A stretch of 64,000 nucleotides of DNA, taken from NCBI GenBank assembly GCA_013350335.1, contig CM023538.1, positions 51,349,195-51,413,194 on the forward strand. The letters are read 5' to 3'. The first letter of the stretch is position 1. Every line of letters starts with the position of its first letter. This DNA comes from Chimonanthus salicifolius. Lineage: Eukaryota > Streptophyta > Magnoliopsida > Laurales > Calycanthaceae. Both the position numbers and the translations under genes were made by a program. This document shows positions 1 through 11,669 of this stretch, piece after piece. The notes under the pieces were generated by a model. It did no database searches. It saw only the letters and a list, made by a program, of their open reading frames with translations, and was not told the origin of the DNA.

Positions 1-2608
1 CATCTAGCACCTATATGCTACTTTGGTCCTTAGTATTAAAATTTAATATATCTTAAATTATATGTAAGACATTGGATCAAGATTAAATAGAATTAAATCC
101 TAATAACATATCTTAAAGTCAATAATAAGGAAGATCACTTGAAACCCTTCGTTTTGAATTTCGATTATCTCTAATCAATTTATACAGTTTAATAAATCTA
201 AGCATTTTCAAAGGTGCAATAGAGATCTCTTGTTACAACATTATTTATGTGTCAAGCTAGTCATAAAAGAAAGACATTAGAGATAATGTGCCTTCAAAGT
301 CTAAAGGTGTAAGGTGCTCAACCGATGGCTATAGTGCTCGATTGATGTCTTATTGGGCCCAAACTTGACCCATTAACATTTACAAGGAGAACGATTTGGC
401 CCACAATCTCCAAAGCCTTCAAAACCAAGCCTTTCACTCAATCCCTTTCCTAGAAGAAATGTTTGACAAAAGTTGCTCTTAATTGTTTCCTAAAATAAGT
501 ATAGTATATTCTTAGAGAAGTTCTACAACTTGCATATGTTAGCTCTTTAACTATTTAAGTCTATTCTATCTTAATAAACTTTCTAATGCATTACTTGTCA
601 ATGTTGATTACTATGTTTGTCAATATTGTAGAGCTCATTATTCTTGTTATAATGAGCACTCTCTTTTGTTCAATAGAACTCTTTATTTAGCCTAATGAAT
701 ACACTTAAAAAGGTAGACAAATATTGGTTAACTATTTATAGAATATATCAATATCATTTTCAATTTTCTCCATTAAATGCAAAATAATAGATGTCATATT
801 CCTTAAAAGTTTGAAATGAATCTTCCACAATGATATGTATGCTTATATGACATGGACACAATGTGCATCCATTAATTGTCTCGTATTGATGGAAAATGAT
901 CATTGTGACATGTCGTGCCTTTTACGATGTAACTTACAAATATCTGCCACTCAATTCAACTGAAAAAGAAGAAGACACACTTTTATGCCCAACTTGTCAT
1001 GAATTTTATCATCGGATTTGAATTCATATCGCTCACAGTTTCTTTCCATTAGATGTTCAATGGTTACTACACATTGTGATGTGACCTACATCCAAATTTG
1101 ATGATTTTTTACAGGTCAGAAGTGATTGTTTGTTTAAAGTTTTGACCTGTGAAAATCATAAATGAGACGAAATACATGTCAAAGAATATCATAATCCATC
1201 TACAATATAAATTGAAGCTCTCTCACACACAACACACATCGGCACGTGCGCAACTTTAATTCATATGATCTTGAAATCTTCCTTTTATCAAACTTTGAGA
1301 GTCAAATATCTTGCTTTTGGAACAACAAATGATTGAATCTCAATTAAAAGTTTCATTTATTCAAATTCATTCAAATTTTAGATTTATAAGAAAATGATTT
1401 AATGATAATAAAAAGGAATACAAAAATATCTCCCGCACTCAAAAATAGTTTATACCATCTTTGCTGGATTATATGACAAAGTCAACTTGTCAAGTAGTAA
1501 TACCAACTTCTTAAGTGAATTTCCTTAATTCCAATAGGGGAGAACATTTTCCTCAATAGTAGTAATATGTGTTTAAGAAAAGGCCTGTTTTTAAGTATAA
1601 ATTACTTTGTAAGTGAATTTCTTCATGTGGAAGGAAATGAAATGATAGTGGTTCGATTGGCTTGAATATTCTTCTTGCATTGATGGCATAACTACTAGAA
1701 AAGTTTTTGTACTCTCTAATGTTATGTAAAAAATAGAAAGATAGATTGATAGATGGAGAGAGAGAGAGTTGTCGGGAGAAACTTACCTTCATGTAAAAAA
1801 ATTCTTATTTAAAGACCAATGGTCTTTTATGGTACAAGTTTATTTAATGGCCAATGGTTTTTTATGGGATAAGTGGGGCAAATGGTTCAAGGGCCTAGAA
1901 ATTACAAAGCATGTAGTTGGGTATTGATAATGTACTAATGGCTAAACTCAAACAATGTACGAAAAGTAGTCTTGAGATGGTGTGGTGTAAGAAATACCAG
2001 TGTTTTTTATAATAAAAAATACACTTATCGTTATTTAAATAGTAAAAAAACACTGCAGAGATTAAAATGGAGAGAGAGATAGAGAGAGGGAGAGATATTT
2101 CCCATAGGTTCATGATACATTTTGTAAAGTAAATCTTATTTTTTATAAAAGAAAATGACTTTATAATATATTTAGTTTAAAAATGATAAAGAGTAAAATG
2201 AAATTAAATAGAGAAATTCGAGCTTAGGATGAGTCAGAGTTCATTTAACCCATTCTATTTTATTTTCACTATTTTCAATCTACTAGACACACCTAGAGAA
2301 GAAACACAACAAAATTGTCCAACTATATAGCTAATAAAATAGATCTATCAAAACTAGGTAAAAAATCCCCTAGTGCTATAACATTGCACAATTCATAGAG
2401 ACACTAATCACAAAAGTCCTAGATAAAATTTTGAATTTGATTATTTCACTTATGTAGAGGTTACTACAATCTTTTATAATGACCCGAAACGCCTATTATT
2501 CCATACACGTGGCATAGAGAGAGATGATTTATCATTTTCCCGATATTCACCTACATATTTAATAGAAAATGATGATTTTCTTTTAAAAAATAATGACTTG
2601 TAATTATA
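1..2608. other. AT-rich intergenic flank without a recognisable gene
   Basis: No reading frame here has recognisable protein similarity; the short frames at 1553-1792 and 1895-2113 lie over AT-rich and GA-repeat sequence and look like chance. Short purine microsatellites (GA-rich) occur near 1754-1768 and 2068-2095. A 35-bp tandem duplication at 1804-1873 is listed separately. Confidence 0.6.
1804..1873. repeat. 35-bp tandem duplication
   Basis: Two adjacent 35-bp units, 1804-1838 and 1839-1873, share the core CCAATGG followed by a T-rich stretch and TTTATGG. They differ at several positions. No function is suggested. Confidence 0.6.
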
Positions 2609-2610
2609 TA

Positions 2611-2801
2611 CTCTTTCTGTCCCAAATTAGTTGTCCTATATAGATTTTAGAATTATCCCAAAATAGTTGTCTCATTTGTATTGGAGTAATATAAAGTGTG
2701 TTGAAAATTAATGAGATCACATATAGTGCTAGTCTTATATAATGAGTTCTTTAAAAAACACAAATATTTTAAATGAGACTAGTAAAATGAGACGGAAAGA
2801 G
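2611..2801. mobile_element. Stowaway-type MITE (Tc1/mariner)
   Basis: The left end reads CTCTTTCTGTCCCAAA after TA. The right end reads GAGACGGAAAGAG followed by TA. These are inverted copies of the CTCCCTCCGTCCC terminus typical of plant Stowaway MITEs, flanked by the expected TA target duplication (2609-2610 and 2802-2803). The 191-bp element is AT-rich and has no coding capacity. Confidence 0.85.
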
Positions 2802-2986
2802 TATAATTAAAGGTATTTTCTAAAAGAAGATTTATTACCTTTTCCATTGACCTAAACAGAGACAGAGAGATGGAGAAGAATAATTCAAGACCAAAAGAAA
2901 GCCATTATAAAATCGTCTAAAACAGTGACAATATCAATATTTACATAGTGACAACTTCAACCAAACACAATTTATAGATTACGATA

Positions 2987-3055
2987 ATTTTTTTTTTATA
3001 AGTCATGGGTATCTTTACTCCACAATAAATATGAGACTAATTAGATAAATAAAGA
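2987..3055 (-). mobile_element. Fragment of a tRNA-derived SINE 3' end
   Basis: After a poly-T run (poly-A on the minus strand) the segment resembles the tail half of the fuller minus-strand SINE at 25311-25503: both have the words TCATGGGTATC and GAGACTAAT with similar spacing. The promoter half is missing. Confidence 0.4.
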
Positions 3056-3162
3056 TTTGCTGAAGAACTTTCCCCACTCAAAGTTCATAACCAACGAAAT
3101 TACATAATTATTTATTTAAGAAGACCCATAATTAATTTGACAATGGGTTTATTTATGACTGA

Positions 3163-3695
3163 CTATAGAATAGGACAATTCCCATAGGGATGTTCATGTA
3201 TCACATACCAAGCATCACATCTGCGACATGACTTTGGAGCTTCATAATATACATCCTTCTTCTCATCCTTTTTCTCATCTTTGGGTGGTCCTACACTCAC
3301 AAAACCGGCGGTTTTCTGGAATTTCCTCACCTTCTTTATGATCAAGGCCGGGTCGGCATCTCCGATGACGGTGGCTGTTTTCTTGGAAGGGTCCAGCACA
3401 ATTGAATTTACACCTTCTAGGTCTGCTACCAATTTCATCACCTTCCTCCTGCACTTTGAACAGAGCATCTCCACTGACACGACAGTTTTCTGCAACAACT
3501 TTCAGGCTTAGTACGTGTTCTGAGCCACAGACAAAATGGCAGAAACCTAAGAAAAATAGTAGAATGGCAAAATGTACTTGGCCCACAAGTGTCAGTGAAC
3601 AGACTGCTATCTATGGAAAATGAAAAAAAAAAAACAGAGCAAATGAAAAAGAAATAAAAATAAAATAAGAAATATGAGTGCACAACCTTTGACAT
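3163..3695 (-). CDS. HIPP: heavy-metal-associated (HMA) isoprenylated plant protein, two exons
   Basis: Exon 1 is nine bases (ATGTCAAAG, 3695-3687). Intron 3686-3490 begins GTTGTG and ends TTGCAG. Exon 2 is 3489-3163. The joined protein has 111 residues, begins MSKKTVVSVEM and holds one HMA domain (about residues 3-72) with the metal-binding motif MLCSKC. A Lys/Asp/Glu-rich linker follows, then a second cysteine pair (SCRRCDA), and the C-terminus CPIL is a CaaX box; a final Leu favours geranylgeranylation. Family knowledge: HIPPs bind copper, zinc or cadmium ions or act as membrane-tethered partners in stress and defence. The three-residue first exon is why an uninterrupted reading frame misses the true start. 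A TATAAATA lies 68 bases upstream of the ATG. The metal and cellular role cannot be read from sequence. Confidence 0.88.
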
Positions 3696-4310
3696 GGTTT
3701 TGATGCACAGCTCCAAAATGGGTAATGGCAAATATGGGAGGAAAAGATGGATGCAGTGTTGGTATTTATAAAGTTCATTTCTTTTCATTGAGTTCTCAAT
3801 TTCTGCTTATTCATTGTTTGTCAATCCATTTATTTTTATTTTTACTAATTATGTTTCAGTAACTTTGTTTGGAAGGACAATAGCTGCCATAATTAAAGAA
3901 GAGGGATGGAGAAAAGTGGGTAGTAGAAGTAAATATTTGTCAGAGGAATTCTGTATGGACCACTTATGAACACTCGTTGGCATTTAATATGAGTTGTCAT
4001 GTGAATTATTTAGAGAATTCTGGTTGGAAAAGTTTAAGTTGGATTTTCCTAGTTAGATTGATGTATTAGGTTGTTTTAGTTTGACAAATCTTGAAGTTAG
4101 TAGCTGACAAGATTATAGCTTAAAGCAACTAATAAATGAATTTATAAATATAGTTATTAATTGGGGAAATTCATAGCCATCGTTATAAAATAGCACAATG
4201 ACAATAGCAATAATGACCCAACTAGTAGCATTGGTGATATGATAGGATAGGATTCTCACAATTTTGGCAATCCAAAAGAAATAATAGAAGATTCATGAGA
4301 GTGGCAATTC
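3696..4310 (-). promoter_or_regulatory. HIPP upstream region shared with the pseudogene copy
   Basis: The sequence upstream of the HIPP start is closely matched in 8560-9050, base for base over long stretches (for example 3941-4080 against 8802-8943). The second copy lacks about 110 bp that lie near 4120-4230 here. The shared block shows that promoter and first exon were duplicated together. Confidence 0.75.
3763..3770 (-). promoter_or_regulatory. TATA box of the HIPP gene
   Basis: TATAAATA on the minus strand, about 70 bases upstream of the ATG at 3695. This would put transcription start near 3735 and give a 5' UTR of about 40 bases. The same box is kept at 8627-8634 in the duplicated pseudogene copy. 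Confidence 0.7.
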
Positions 4311-4989
4311 CAGAAACTTTAATATACACAAGTGGTTTAGTTGGTTTGAATTTTAAAAATTAGATTAGAAGTCTTGAATTTGACTCTTTTTAAATTTAGT
4401 TTTGATATACGGGATTTTCAGATAAGTTCATGCATTCTTAAAGATTAATTTCACATCTAATATGGAGTAAAAATAATCCATAGAAAAAAAAAGTCAAGAA
4501 AAATTCAATTAAGCGCTTGATAATAACAACCAGAGGCACAGCTTGAAGGTATCCCATAAAAAGGCTTGGCTTATTAAACATCAAAAAATTCAGTTTTACT
4601 TATCATTCTAGCCCTTTAATCTAAATGACAAAACAAGCTGGCAAATTTAATCAAGTGAGTGGTACACAGTTATTTTCTTAATTCAATAAGCTATTTTTGA
4701 TAAATGGAATTCATCGCCATCTTCTCCTTTTTAATTTTGAGATATCAATGATCCTTTCTTGCATTTAAGGTCTTAGGAGGTTCCATAAGAAACTGCATCT
4801 CAGGTTTTTGAAGTTGATATTATGCAATAGTATAACATGTTACGCTTCAGTTTTTGATGAAGTTTCAATACCTTAGGCAGCCGGGTGCAACTTCAGCAGT
4901 AGGTTAGGCTGGGACAATGATGTGGCGTAGGAGAGGCATAGGAGACAAAAGCAATCTATAATAAACTCGTTCTCTCCAATCGCAAACTT
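4311..4989. other. Intergenic, nothing recognised
   Basis: AT-rich sequence between the HIPP upstream region and the gypsy remnant. I see no coding similarity, inverted repeat or RNA-like structure. Confidence 0.5.
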
Positions 4990-5029
4990 TTTAAATTCGA
5001 GGACGAGCTCCTTTCGAAAAGGGAGAAAA

Positions 5030-6013
5030 TGATGTGAGCATTATGAATAAAAGAGAGTTACATGTTGATTCTAAACATGTACAAGCGGTTACACTGGAAG
5101 TATATTGAGCTCCACAAGAATAGTTGTAAGGCCAAACCTCTAGTTTCAAATGAGAGTTACAAATCCGAGTGGGTTGGTGGCTACAAAACCTACAATTAAG
5201 GTGCAATGGCATGTCGTCTCTCTCTCCAAAGACCACTAAAAGTCCTAATTGGGGTTGGATTAATGAGAGGGGGCACATGCATGTGGAAGGATTTGATTGG
5301 TGGTGACAACACACCCATCCAATGTAGCGGGTTTTGATTTGGTGCTAAATTTTTCCCTTGTTTTTTTATTGCTTATATGATGTAACACAATCCTAGGATA
5401 GCACAACCATGCCATGCGGCTGGTTTTTCTCTTGTTCTTTCATCTCCTAGAGTGCTATAAATAGAGGTGTAATGGAGCCATGTAAAACACACAAATTTTG
5501 GAGTAAAACTTGAAGTTTAAAGACAAGTCTCTTGGGAAATTTCCTAGTTAAGTTTTTTTCTTTGATACAAGTTTTTTATTTTTGTTTTGAATTAATTTAA
5601 TTCATGCAATCATCAAGAAAGATTCTACATTAACTTAATTAGATCTGATTGGTATGATTAGAATTGCACATTTAATTTAATTCAATCAAAGGTCGAATCT
5701 AGTTTCATTGGAACTTGGCTTCACCGCGGATCTTGCATGTTGTCAATTTCTGGGTGGAATTTGGGGTCTTTTCTATGCTTCCTGTGAGAAGTTAGATTTG
5801 ATTCATCATTTCTAACTGAGTTTTTGATTCCCAAATGTTGGGGTGAAATTCAATCAGTGGATTGGAAAGGATGAGAGATCTGAGGAGCTCTTTGAAATTT
5901 CGGGTGGTTGTGTAATTCGGGATTTCTCAAGGGCTAAGGAGTTTGAGCCGGTTTGAGTTCAATATTCATTTTATTGAAGGCATAGAGAGGATCTCTTAAT
6001 TGACCTTTCATCA
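5030..6013 (+). repeat. Ty3/gypsy LTR, copy A
   Basis: 984 bp, beginning TGATGTGAGC after a purine tract and ending TCATCA just before a PBS. A TATA box GCTATAAATAG lies near 5453-5463. Diverged copies occur at 7024-8228 and 11670-12474. Confidence 0.8.
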
Positions 6014-6014
6014 G

Positions 6015-6027
6015 TTGGTATCAGAGC
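6015..6027 (+). other. Primer-binding site (initiator tRNA-Met)
   Basis: TTGGTATCAGAGC directly follows LTR A. It is the standard complement of the 3' end of initiator tRNA-Met used by most plant LTR retrotransposons. Confidence 0.9.
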
Positions 6028-6046
6028 TTGTTTCCTTCACATACCT

Positions 6047-7022
6047 GTGATTGGCATGCGCCTTTCTTTCGTTATGCACTTTGCTATTATTTTTGGGAGA
6101 TGTTCTTTACCTTTTCTTTGTACCAAGCAACCTCACTCTTGGGAGTGCAATGCACTGTACTCTTCATACCTCAATGACATGAGGATACGCCAAACTCAAC
6201 CAGCGAAAGAAGGGATAAATGCACAGTTTGAGAATATGAATGGACATGTGGAAAACGACCTAACTAAAAAGATGGTAGAATTGAGAGAGGTCTTTTCAAA
6301 CCTCTCCAGGAAGTTGGGTGAAGTCAACAGATGTGGGCATCAAGCATTCCATTGACCATCTAGATCACCTTCCAACAAATGTAGAGCCTCCTGGTCTGGG
6401 TTTCATGGTTTCTATAACAAGAGTGTTGTAGATGGTCAGTTCCATCAGCAGAGGATTTGGCCGAAGTGTCGTGACAGGAAGCCGAATAGGAGACCTTTGA
6501 GGGATGACGAAGATGAGACCTTCGGCATCAAGATTGATATCCCCGAGTACTCTAGCGGTATGATAGGAGTTGGATTTTTAGATTGGGTAGAGACAGTAGA
6601 GAATGTATTTGATTGGAAAAATAAATATAACCTAAGCGCGTATAGTTAGTAGATATTAAGGTGAAAGGAAGGTCATTGGCATTGTATAAAGAAGTCAAAA
6701 TGGAAAGACAAGCCAGGGACAAGGAAAAAAATCCAATCGTAAGATAAACTTCAAAATTTGATTATAAAACCTTCATGGATACTAATTACACATAGGACAT
6801 GTTTCATAGATTGCAAAAGTTGAAGTAAGGTAACAAGACGGTAGAAGATTATACGGAGGAGTTCCACCTCCTGTTGGCTTGAAATAATCAGGAAGAAACG
6901 GAGGAGTAGAGTGTTACAAGATTTATTGAAAGCGTATGACCCTTCATAGAAGATGCCATGGCAGCCTTCAACTTCTTGAACTGGTCGATGCATACAGGAA
7001 GGTTGTTCAATACAGGAGGAGT
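6047..7022 (+). pseudogene. Ty3/gypsy gag, decayed
   Basis: Read in shifting frames, the stretch shows gag-like words: KIDIPEYS and FLDWVETVENVFDW near 6530-6620, KMERQARDK near 6700, and KTVEDYTEEFHLLL then RFIE and EDAMAAFNFLNW near 6835-6985. This is the order of the retrotransposon gag domain of plant Ty3/gypsy elements. Several frameshifts and stops break it; the longest intact piece is the N-terminal 102 codons. Gag would form the virus-like particle of the retrotransposon. Sequence jumps from gag directly into LTR B at about 7023, so everything downstream was lost in one deletion. Confidence 0.75.
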
Positions 7023-7023
7023 C

Positions 7024-8228
7024 AGACTGGAAGCATATTGGGCCCCACAAGAGGAGTTGCAAGGCCAAACCTCTAGCTTCAAATGAGAGTTACGAATCAA
7101 AGTGGATTGGTTGTTACAAAACCTACAATTAAAGTACAATGGCATGTCGGCTCTCTCTCTCTCCAAAGACAACTAACCTTTGGAGCAAAAAACCATGTCA
7201 ACGCCATCATATCATATCTCTCAGATTATCACAAATGGCAGCTTAGCCCAGTCGGAGAGAATGAAAGACACGTGATTCGGATAATGAAAAATAGTCTCTC
7301 TAACAATAGAAGAGTACATATAATTTGTCACAAAGTCTTCCAATTGTGATTGCAATCATATTGATGTTGTGTTGTTTGATATTTTTTCAATGTAAATCAT
7401 TGATTTGATGTTTCTCATGTACTTAGAGCTATCACTCTTGTTTGAGTCTTATACTTCGGAGTTTCTCATTTTTTTAATGAATAAACTACTACTTATCATT
7501 AAGAGGTGTTGGATTAATAAGAGGTGGCACATGAAAGGATTTGATTAGTGGTGACAATACACCAATCCAATGTAGCAGGTTTTGATGCTTATAGTTTTCC
7601 CTTGTTTTTTATTGCTTATATGATGTAATACTATCCTAGGATAGCACAACCATGCCCATACCCATGGGGCTGATTTTTTTCTTCTTTTATCCCATAAAGG
7701 TGTAATGGAGCCATATAAAACACACAAATTTGGTACTAGAAGCTTGAAGTTTAAAGACAAGTCTCTTGAGAAATTTTCTAGTAAGTTGTTTTCTTTGATA
7801 CCAGTTTTTTAATTTTGTTTTGAATTAATTTAATTCATGTAATCATTCATAAAAATTCTACATTGACAATTAGATTTAATTGGTATGTTTGAAATTGCAT
7901 TTTTAATTTAATTCTATCAAAAGTCAAATCTAATTTCATTGAAAACTTATCTTCACTGAGGATATTATATGCTAACAATTTCTCATTGAAATATGGGTCT
8001 TTTCTACTTAGATTTGATCCATCATTTCTGATTATTTTTCAATTGTCAAATATTATAGTGAAATTCAATTAATAGATTAGAAAGGATGATAGATCAAAGG
8101 AACTCTTTAAATTTCCAAACAATTACGTAATTCAAGATTACTCAAGTATATAGAAATTTGAGCAGATTCAAATTTGGCATTCATTTAATTGAAGACACAG
8201 AAAATCTACAAACCTACCTTTGCCTTCA
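7024..8228 (+). repeat. Ty3/gypsy LTR, copy B (5' truncated, with a 330-bp insert)
   Basis: Matches LTR A from ACTGGAAG onwards but has about 330 bp of extra sequence (about 7176-7505) after the CTCTCTCTCTCC stretch. It ends near TGCCTTCA. CCATATAAAACACAC here matches LTR copy C and is the likely counterpart of CCATGTAAAACACAC in copy A. Confidence 0.75.
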
Positions 8229-8266
8229 ACTAACTAACCATAAGATATGATTTCGTATTGTGCTGA

Positions 8267-8634
8267 ACCAACTTTATCACCTTCCTCCTGCACTTTGATC
8301 GGAGCATCTCCACTGACACCACAGTTTTCTGCAACTACTTTCAGGCGTAGTACTTGTTCTGAGCCACTGACAAACTGGCAGAAACCTAAGTAAAGTAGTC
8401 GATGACAAAATGTACTTGAGCCTCTGCCACAAGTGTCAGTGACCACAGACTACTATATATGAAAATTAAAAAAAGTAAAACAAGGAAGAGAGTAAAATGA
8501 AAAAAAAAAAATGAAAAAAAAAAATAAAATATGAAATATGAGTGCACAACCTTTGACAAGGTTCTGATGGACAGCTCGAAAATGGGTAATGGCAAATATG
8601 GGCGGAGAAGATGGATGCAATGTTGGTATTTATA
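8267..8634 (-). pseudogene. Broken duplicate of the HIPP gene
   Basis: Homologous to the HIPP gene at 3163-3770 in TATA box (8627-8634), exon 1 (8559-8551), intron and the first 62 bases of exon 2 (8328-8267). Three lesions disable it. The start ATG is TTG. The first cysteine of the HMA metal motif is Arg (MLRSKC instead of MLCSKC). Exon 2 stops being homologous after about 20 codons, where unrelated sequence next to the gypsy LTR begins. The splice acceptor is retained. Upstream homology continues to about 9050. It may still be transcribed from its TATA box but cannot make the HMA protein. Confidence 0.88.
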
Positions 8635-9132
8635 AAGTTCATTTCTTTTCATTGAGTTCTCAATTTATCATTATTCATTGTTTTCCTATATTTTTTTTAA
8701 AATTTTTCTAATTATCTTTGATTAACTTTGTTTGGGAGGAGGATGGCTGCCATAATTAAAGAAGAGGGATGTAGAAAGGTAGGTAGCAGAAGTAAATATT
8801 TGTCAGAGGAATTCTGTATGGACCACTTATGAATACTCATTGGCATTTAATATGAGTTGTCATGTGAATTATTGGAGAATTCTGGTTGGAAAAGTTTAAG
8901 TTGGATTTTCCTAGTTAGATTGATGTATTAGTATGTTTTAGTTTGACAAATAAAGAAGTCAGCAGCTGACACAGTTGTATTCATGATATGATAGGATAGG
9001 ATTTTCAAAATTTTGGCAGATGCACAGGAAACCGTTGAAGATTGATGAGGATAAAATTTGGAGAAAAATTAATATGCATGAGTAGGTTAGTTGCTTTGAT
9101 TTCTATTTTTCTCGAATTTATTTACATTTGAT

Positions 9133-9500
9133 TAGGGCTAAAATTTAAGCTGGGTCAGATGAGATTTTAATAAACTCAATTCAATCCATGTCAAAATTTA
9201 TTGAACCTGATGGAATCTGACCAGAATTGTTGACCCAAAGTACTCAACTCGACCCGAGCCAAATTTATAACCGTAGTCAACTCAATTGGTGTTTTATAAC
9301 TTAGTGCAAGCAAGCCGAGTCGTGTTATGTCGAGTCGAGTCTGGTTGATTTTAAATTGCTCAACCAGACCCGACCCAAATTCATGTGGATTTTTATTTTT
9401 CTAACTCGACTCGATCCGAAATATACAAATACATAGCCCAAACCCACTGATTTCTCGGGTCAGATAATGCGGGTCGGGTTAAAACCCAACTTAAGTTTCA
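9133..9500. mobile_element. Degenerate hAT-type MITE rich in GGGTCGG words
   Basis: Starts TAGGGCTAAAATTTAAGCTG and ends in the matching inverted form AACTTAAGTTTCA. The interior is full of CGACCC/GGGTCG words, as in the better-preserved copies at 10103-10440 and 62627-62979. The right terminus is truncated and I find no clean target duplication. Confidence 0.6.
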
Positions 9501-10790
9501 TTATGCTTTGTTATCATGCATGTGCATCCACATATGAGTGGATGGTGGAAATTAGGTTGTGTCCATGTGACTACGAATTGGTGACCGATGAGGGTCTGAT
9601 AGGCATTCCACAGTTGGTGATCATTGGGGTCTAATGGCCATATGCTAGTTGATGACCAGTTGGGTCAGATAGTCAACTATGACCTTTAGTCAAGTCCTTA
9701 GACTGAGTTGATGACTAGAGGGGGGACCTCTATGACCATCGACTAAGCTGATGGTCGTGTAGGCTTGCGATGCAAGACATGCAAATATTGGTGAGTGAGT
9801 GGGAGTCGTGTCATTTTGACAAACCAATTGATGTGTGGTATGTTGTGATGGTCAGCTTATGACCGACAAGCCTGGTCTGCATACCATTATATAAGTGGTG
9901 GATTACATGGACACATGGGATTAGGGATCATGCATCATTATTGGCATTTTTGCATTACATGCATTATTTATCATATAATTGTATATTCTTTATCGATCTT
10001 GATTATTTGGGAATTCCTGGTTGAATATGCTACACGTTTATGTTTGTTTTTTTTACTGGACTTGGAGCTCATTTCCTTTACATTATAAGATTTCCTTTGG
10101 AGTAGGGCTGAAATCGGGTCAAGTCAGGTCGGGTTTCTTAAAACCCGACCCAAGTCAATATTTGTGGAACTCGACCTGACCGAACCCGAGCTATTGACCT
10201 GAAATTTTCGACTCGACCCCACCCAAATTCTAACCCAAATTTTGACCCAACCCGCATTCTGAACCCATTTTATCCTAATTTTAGCCGAGTTGGGTCAGGT
10301 CAGGTTAACTTGAAAATTCTTCTACCCGACCCGACCCAATTCCATCCAGAATTTTGTCTTCTCAGCCCGACCCCACCCGCATGATTTCTCGGGTTGGATC
10401 ATGCAGGTCGGATCAAAACCCAGCACGAGTTTCACCCCTACTTTGGAGTTAGATTAAGGTGAAGCTCAGAAGTAAACTTAGGATTTTCTGAAACGGCTAG
10501 AGAGAAGTCTTAGATCATTTAAAATTTTAATTTTAGAGACGATTAGTTTGATTTGGATTTGTTTATTTGAGACACATGGAGTGTCCTTTGAGGATCTGTA
10601 ATTAATTTTAATTATGGTTTGAGACTTTGTATTTATTCTGTGGGTGTGAGAATGTGAGATTAGTTATTAATTCTCTTTAAAAATTATTTGGTTTATTTTG
10701 TGGTTGGCTTGAATGACAAATCTGATGTGGAAATTTATTATATTCGATCACTTTTATTATGGGTTATCTTTCCGCAACTCTGAAATGACT
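9501..10790 (+). repeat. Relic resembling the 3' part of the 45685-49181 element
   Basis: Contains GGACTTGGAGCTCAT then TTACATT, like GGCATGGAGCTCAT then TTACATT at about 48653-48680 in the 3.5-kb element. The following AT-rich sequence with GAGACTTTG words is also similar. The hAT MITE at 10103-10440 is inserted in it. Upstream, 9530-9900 has repeated GATGACC/GGTGACC words. No gene is seen. Confidence 0.4.
10103..10440. mobile_element. hAT-type MITE with exact 8-bp target duplication
   Basis: Begins TAGGGCTGAAATCGGGTC and ends GAGTTTCACCCCTA, inverted termini of the TAGGG type used by hAT transposons. CTTTGGAG precedes (10095-10102) and follows (10441-10448) the element. The 338-bp interior is a dense mixture of CCCGACCC and GGGTCGGG words and has no coding capacity. 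Confidence 0.9.
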
Positions 10791-11669
10791 TTTGTCAACC
10801 ATGCGAAAAAAATGGAGTCATCTTCGCACGTTCTCACATCGAGTTGGTCTTTTTAATTCAAGTAGCGCCATGTTTACTCTTCAGATGGACGAGATGCTAC
10901 AAAATATACTTAGATACCTGAAGTATAGATGGTCTGCTGCAAGTGCTACAGTGAGTTGGTGTAGCATATTTAGAAAGTCCTGCATGGCATGCTTGCCAGG
11001 TTTAGTAATCATATAAAATGAAAATAATCTATAATTTATTGAGAAAATAGGACTTTGTTCTCAATAAAAGTATCTAACCATCCTAAAATAAGGTCATAAA
11101 AATCAGCAATAACACTTGGAGCTATTGTTTTTAACCTAAAAACTTCATTTTTTCAAATTTAATTATTTATTTTCCTGGCTTTATGAATGATAACTGACAG
11201 ATGAAATTCTGATTAGGAGACAAACTTTGGTATTATTTTAGATCAATCAAAAGTTTTTTTCTTCAGAATATGATCATTGAACTTGAAAATGATGTCACTT
11301 TGGGCATTTTGAAAATTCTACACTCACCTCAATATAGGACATGGCAGAAATTCCAACTCAAGTAGAAATCAACAAATCACATTTAAAAAAATAAATTACA
11401 AACCCATCAACATGGCTAACATTCGGATTTTATTTTGTATATTTCAATTTTTAATAAAATGAGACACCCACTTTTTTAATTTTTTTTTCCTTTTCATTTT
11501 AACCTTTGTTTTTTTATTACCAAATTGTCGATCATCTTGGGGATAAAATAAAAAATAAAAGTGTTCCATTAAAAAAAAAAATGAGGCCATAAAGTGAAAG
11601 TGCATCCATTGTCAAATTGAACAATTACCATCCTAACCATATTGTACGAAGGCCCATCATAATATGGAA
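10791..11669. other. Intergenic, nothing recognised
   Basis: A 74-codon frame at 10792-11016 has no similarity I recognise. The rest is AT-rich with homopolymer runs. Confidence 0.45.

Larger units (their letters stand above)
4990..8228 (+). mobile_element. Ty3/gypsy remnant: pol tail, LTR, PBS and gag, second LTR
   Basis: Order on the plus strand: 4990-5029 resembles the end of a gypsy polyprotein and ends in a purine-rich tract; LTR A 5030-6013; a primer-binding site; a decayed gag region to about 7022; then LTR B 7024-8228, which starts inside the LTR. A purine tract directly before LTR A and a PBS directly after it mean LTR A was shared by two internal regions, as in tandem or recombined elements. 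Protease, RT and integrase are missing. The right end lies about 40 bp from the broken HIPP copy. Confidence 0.8.
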
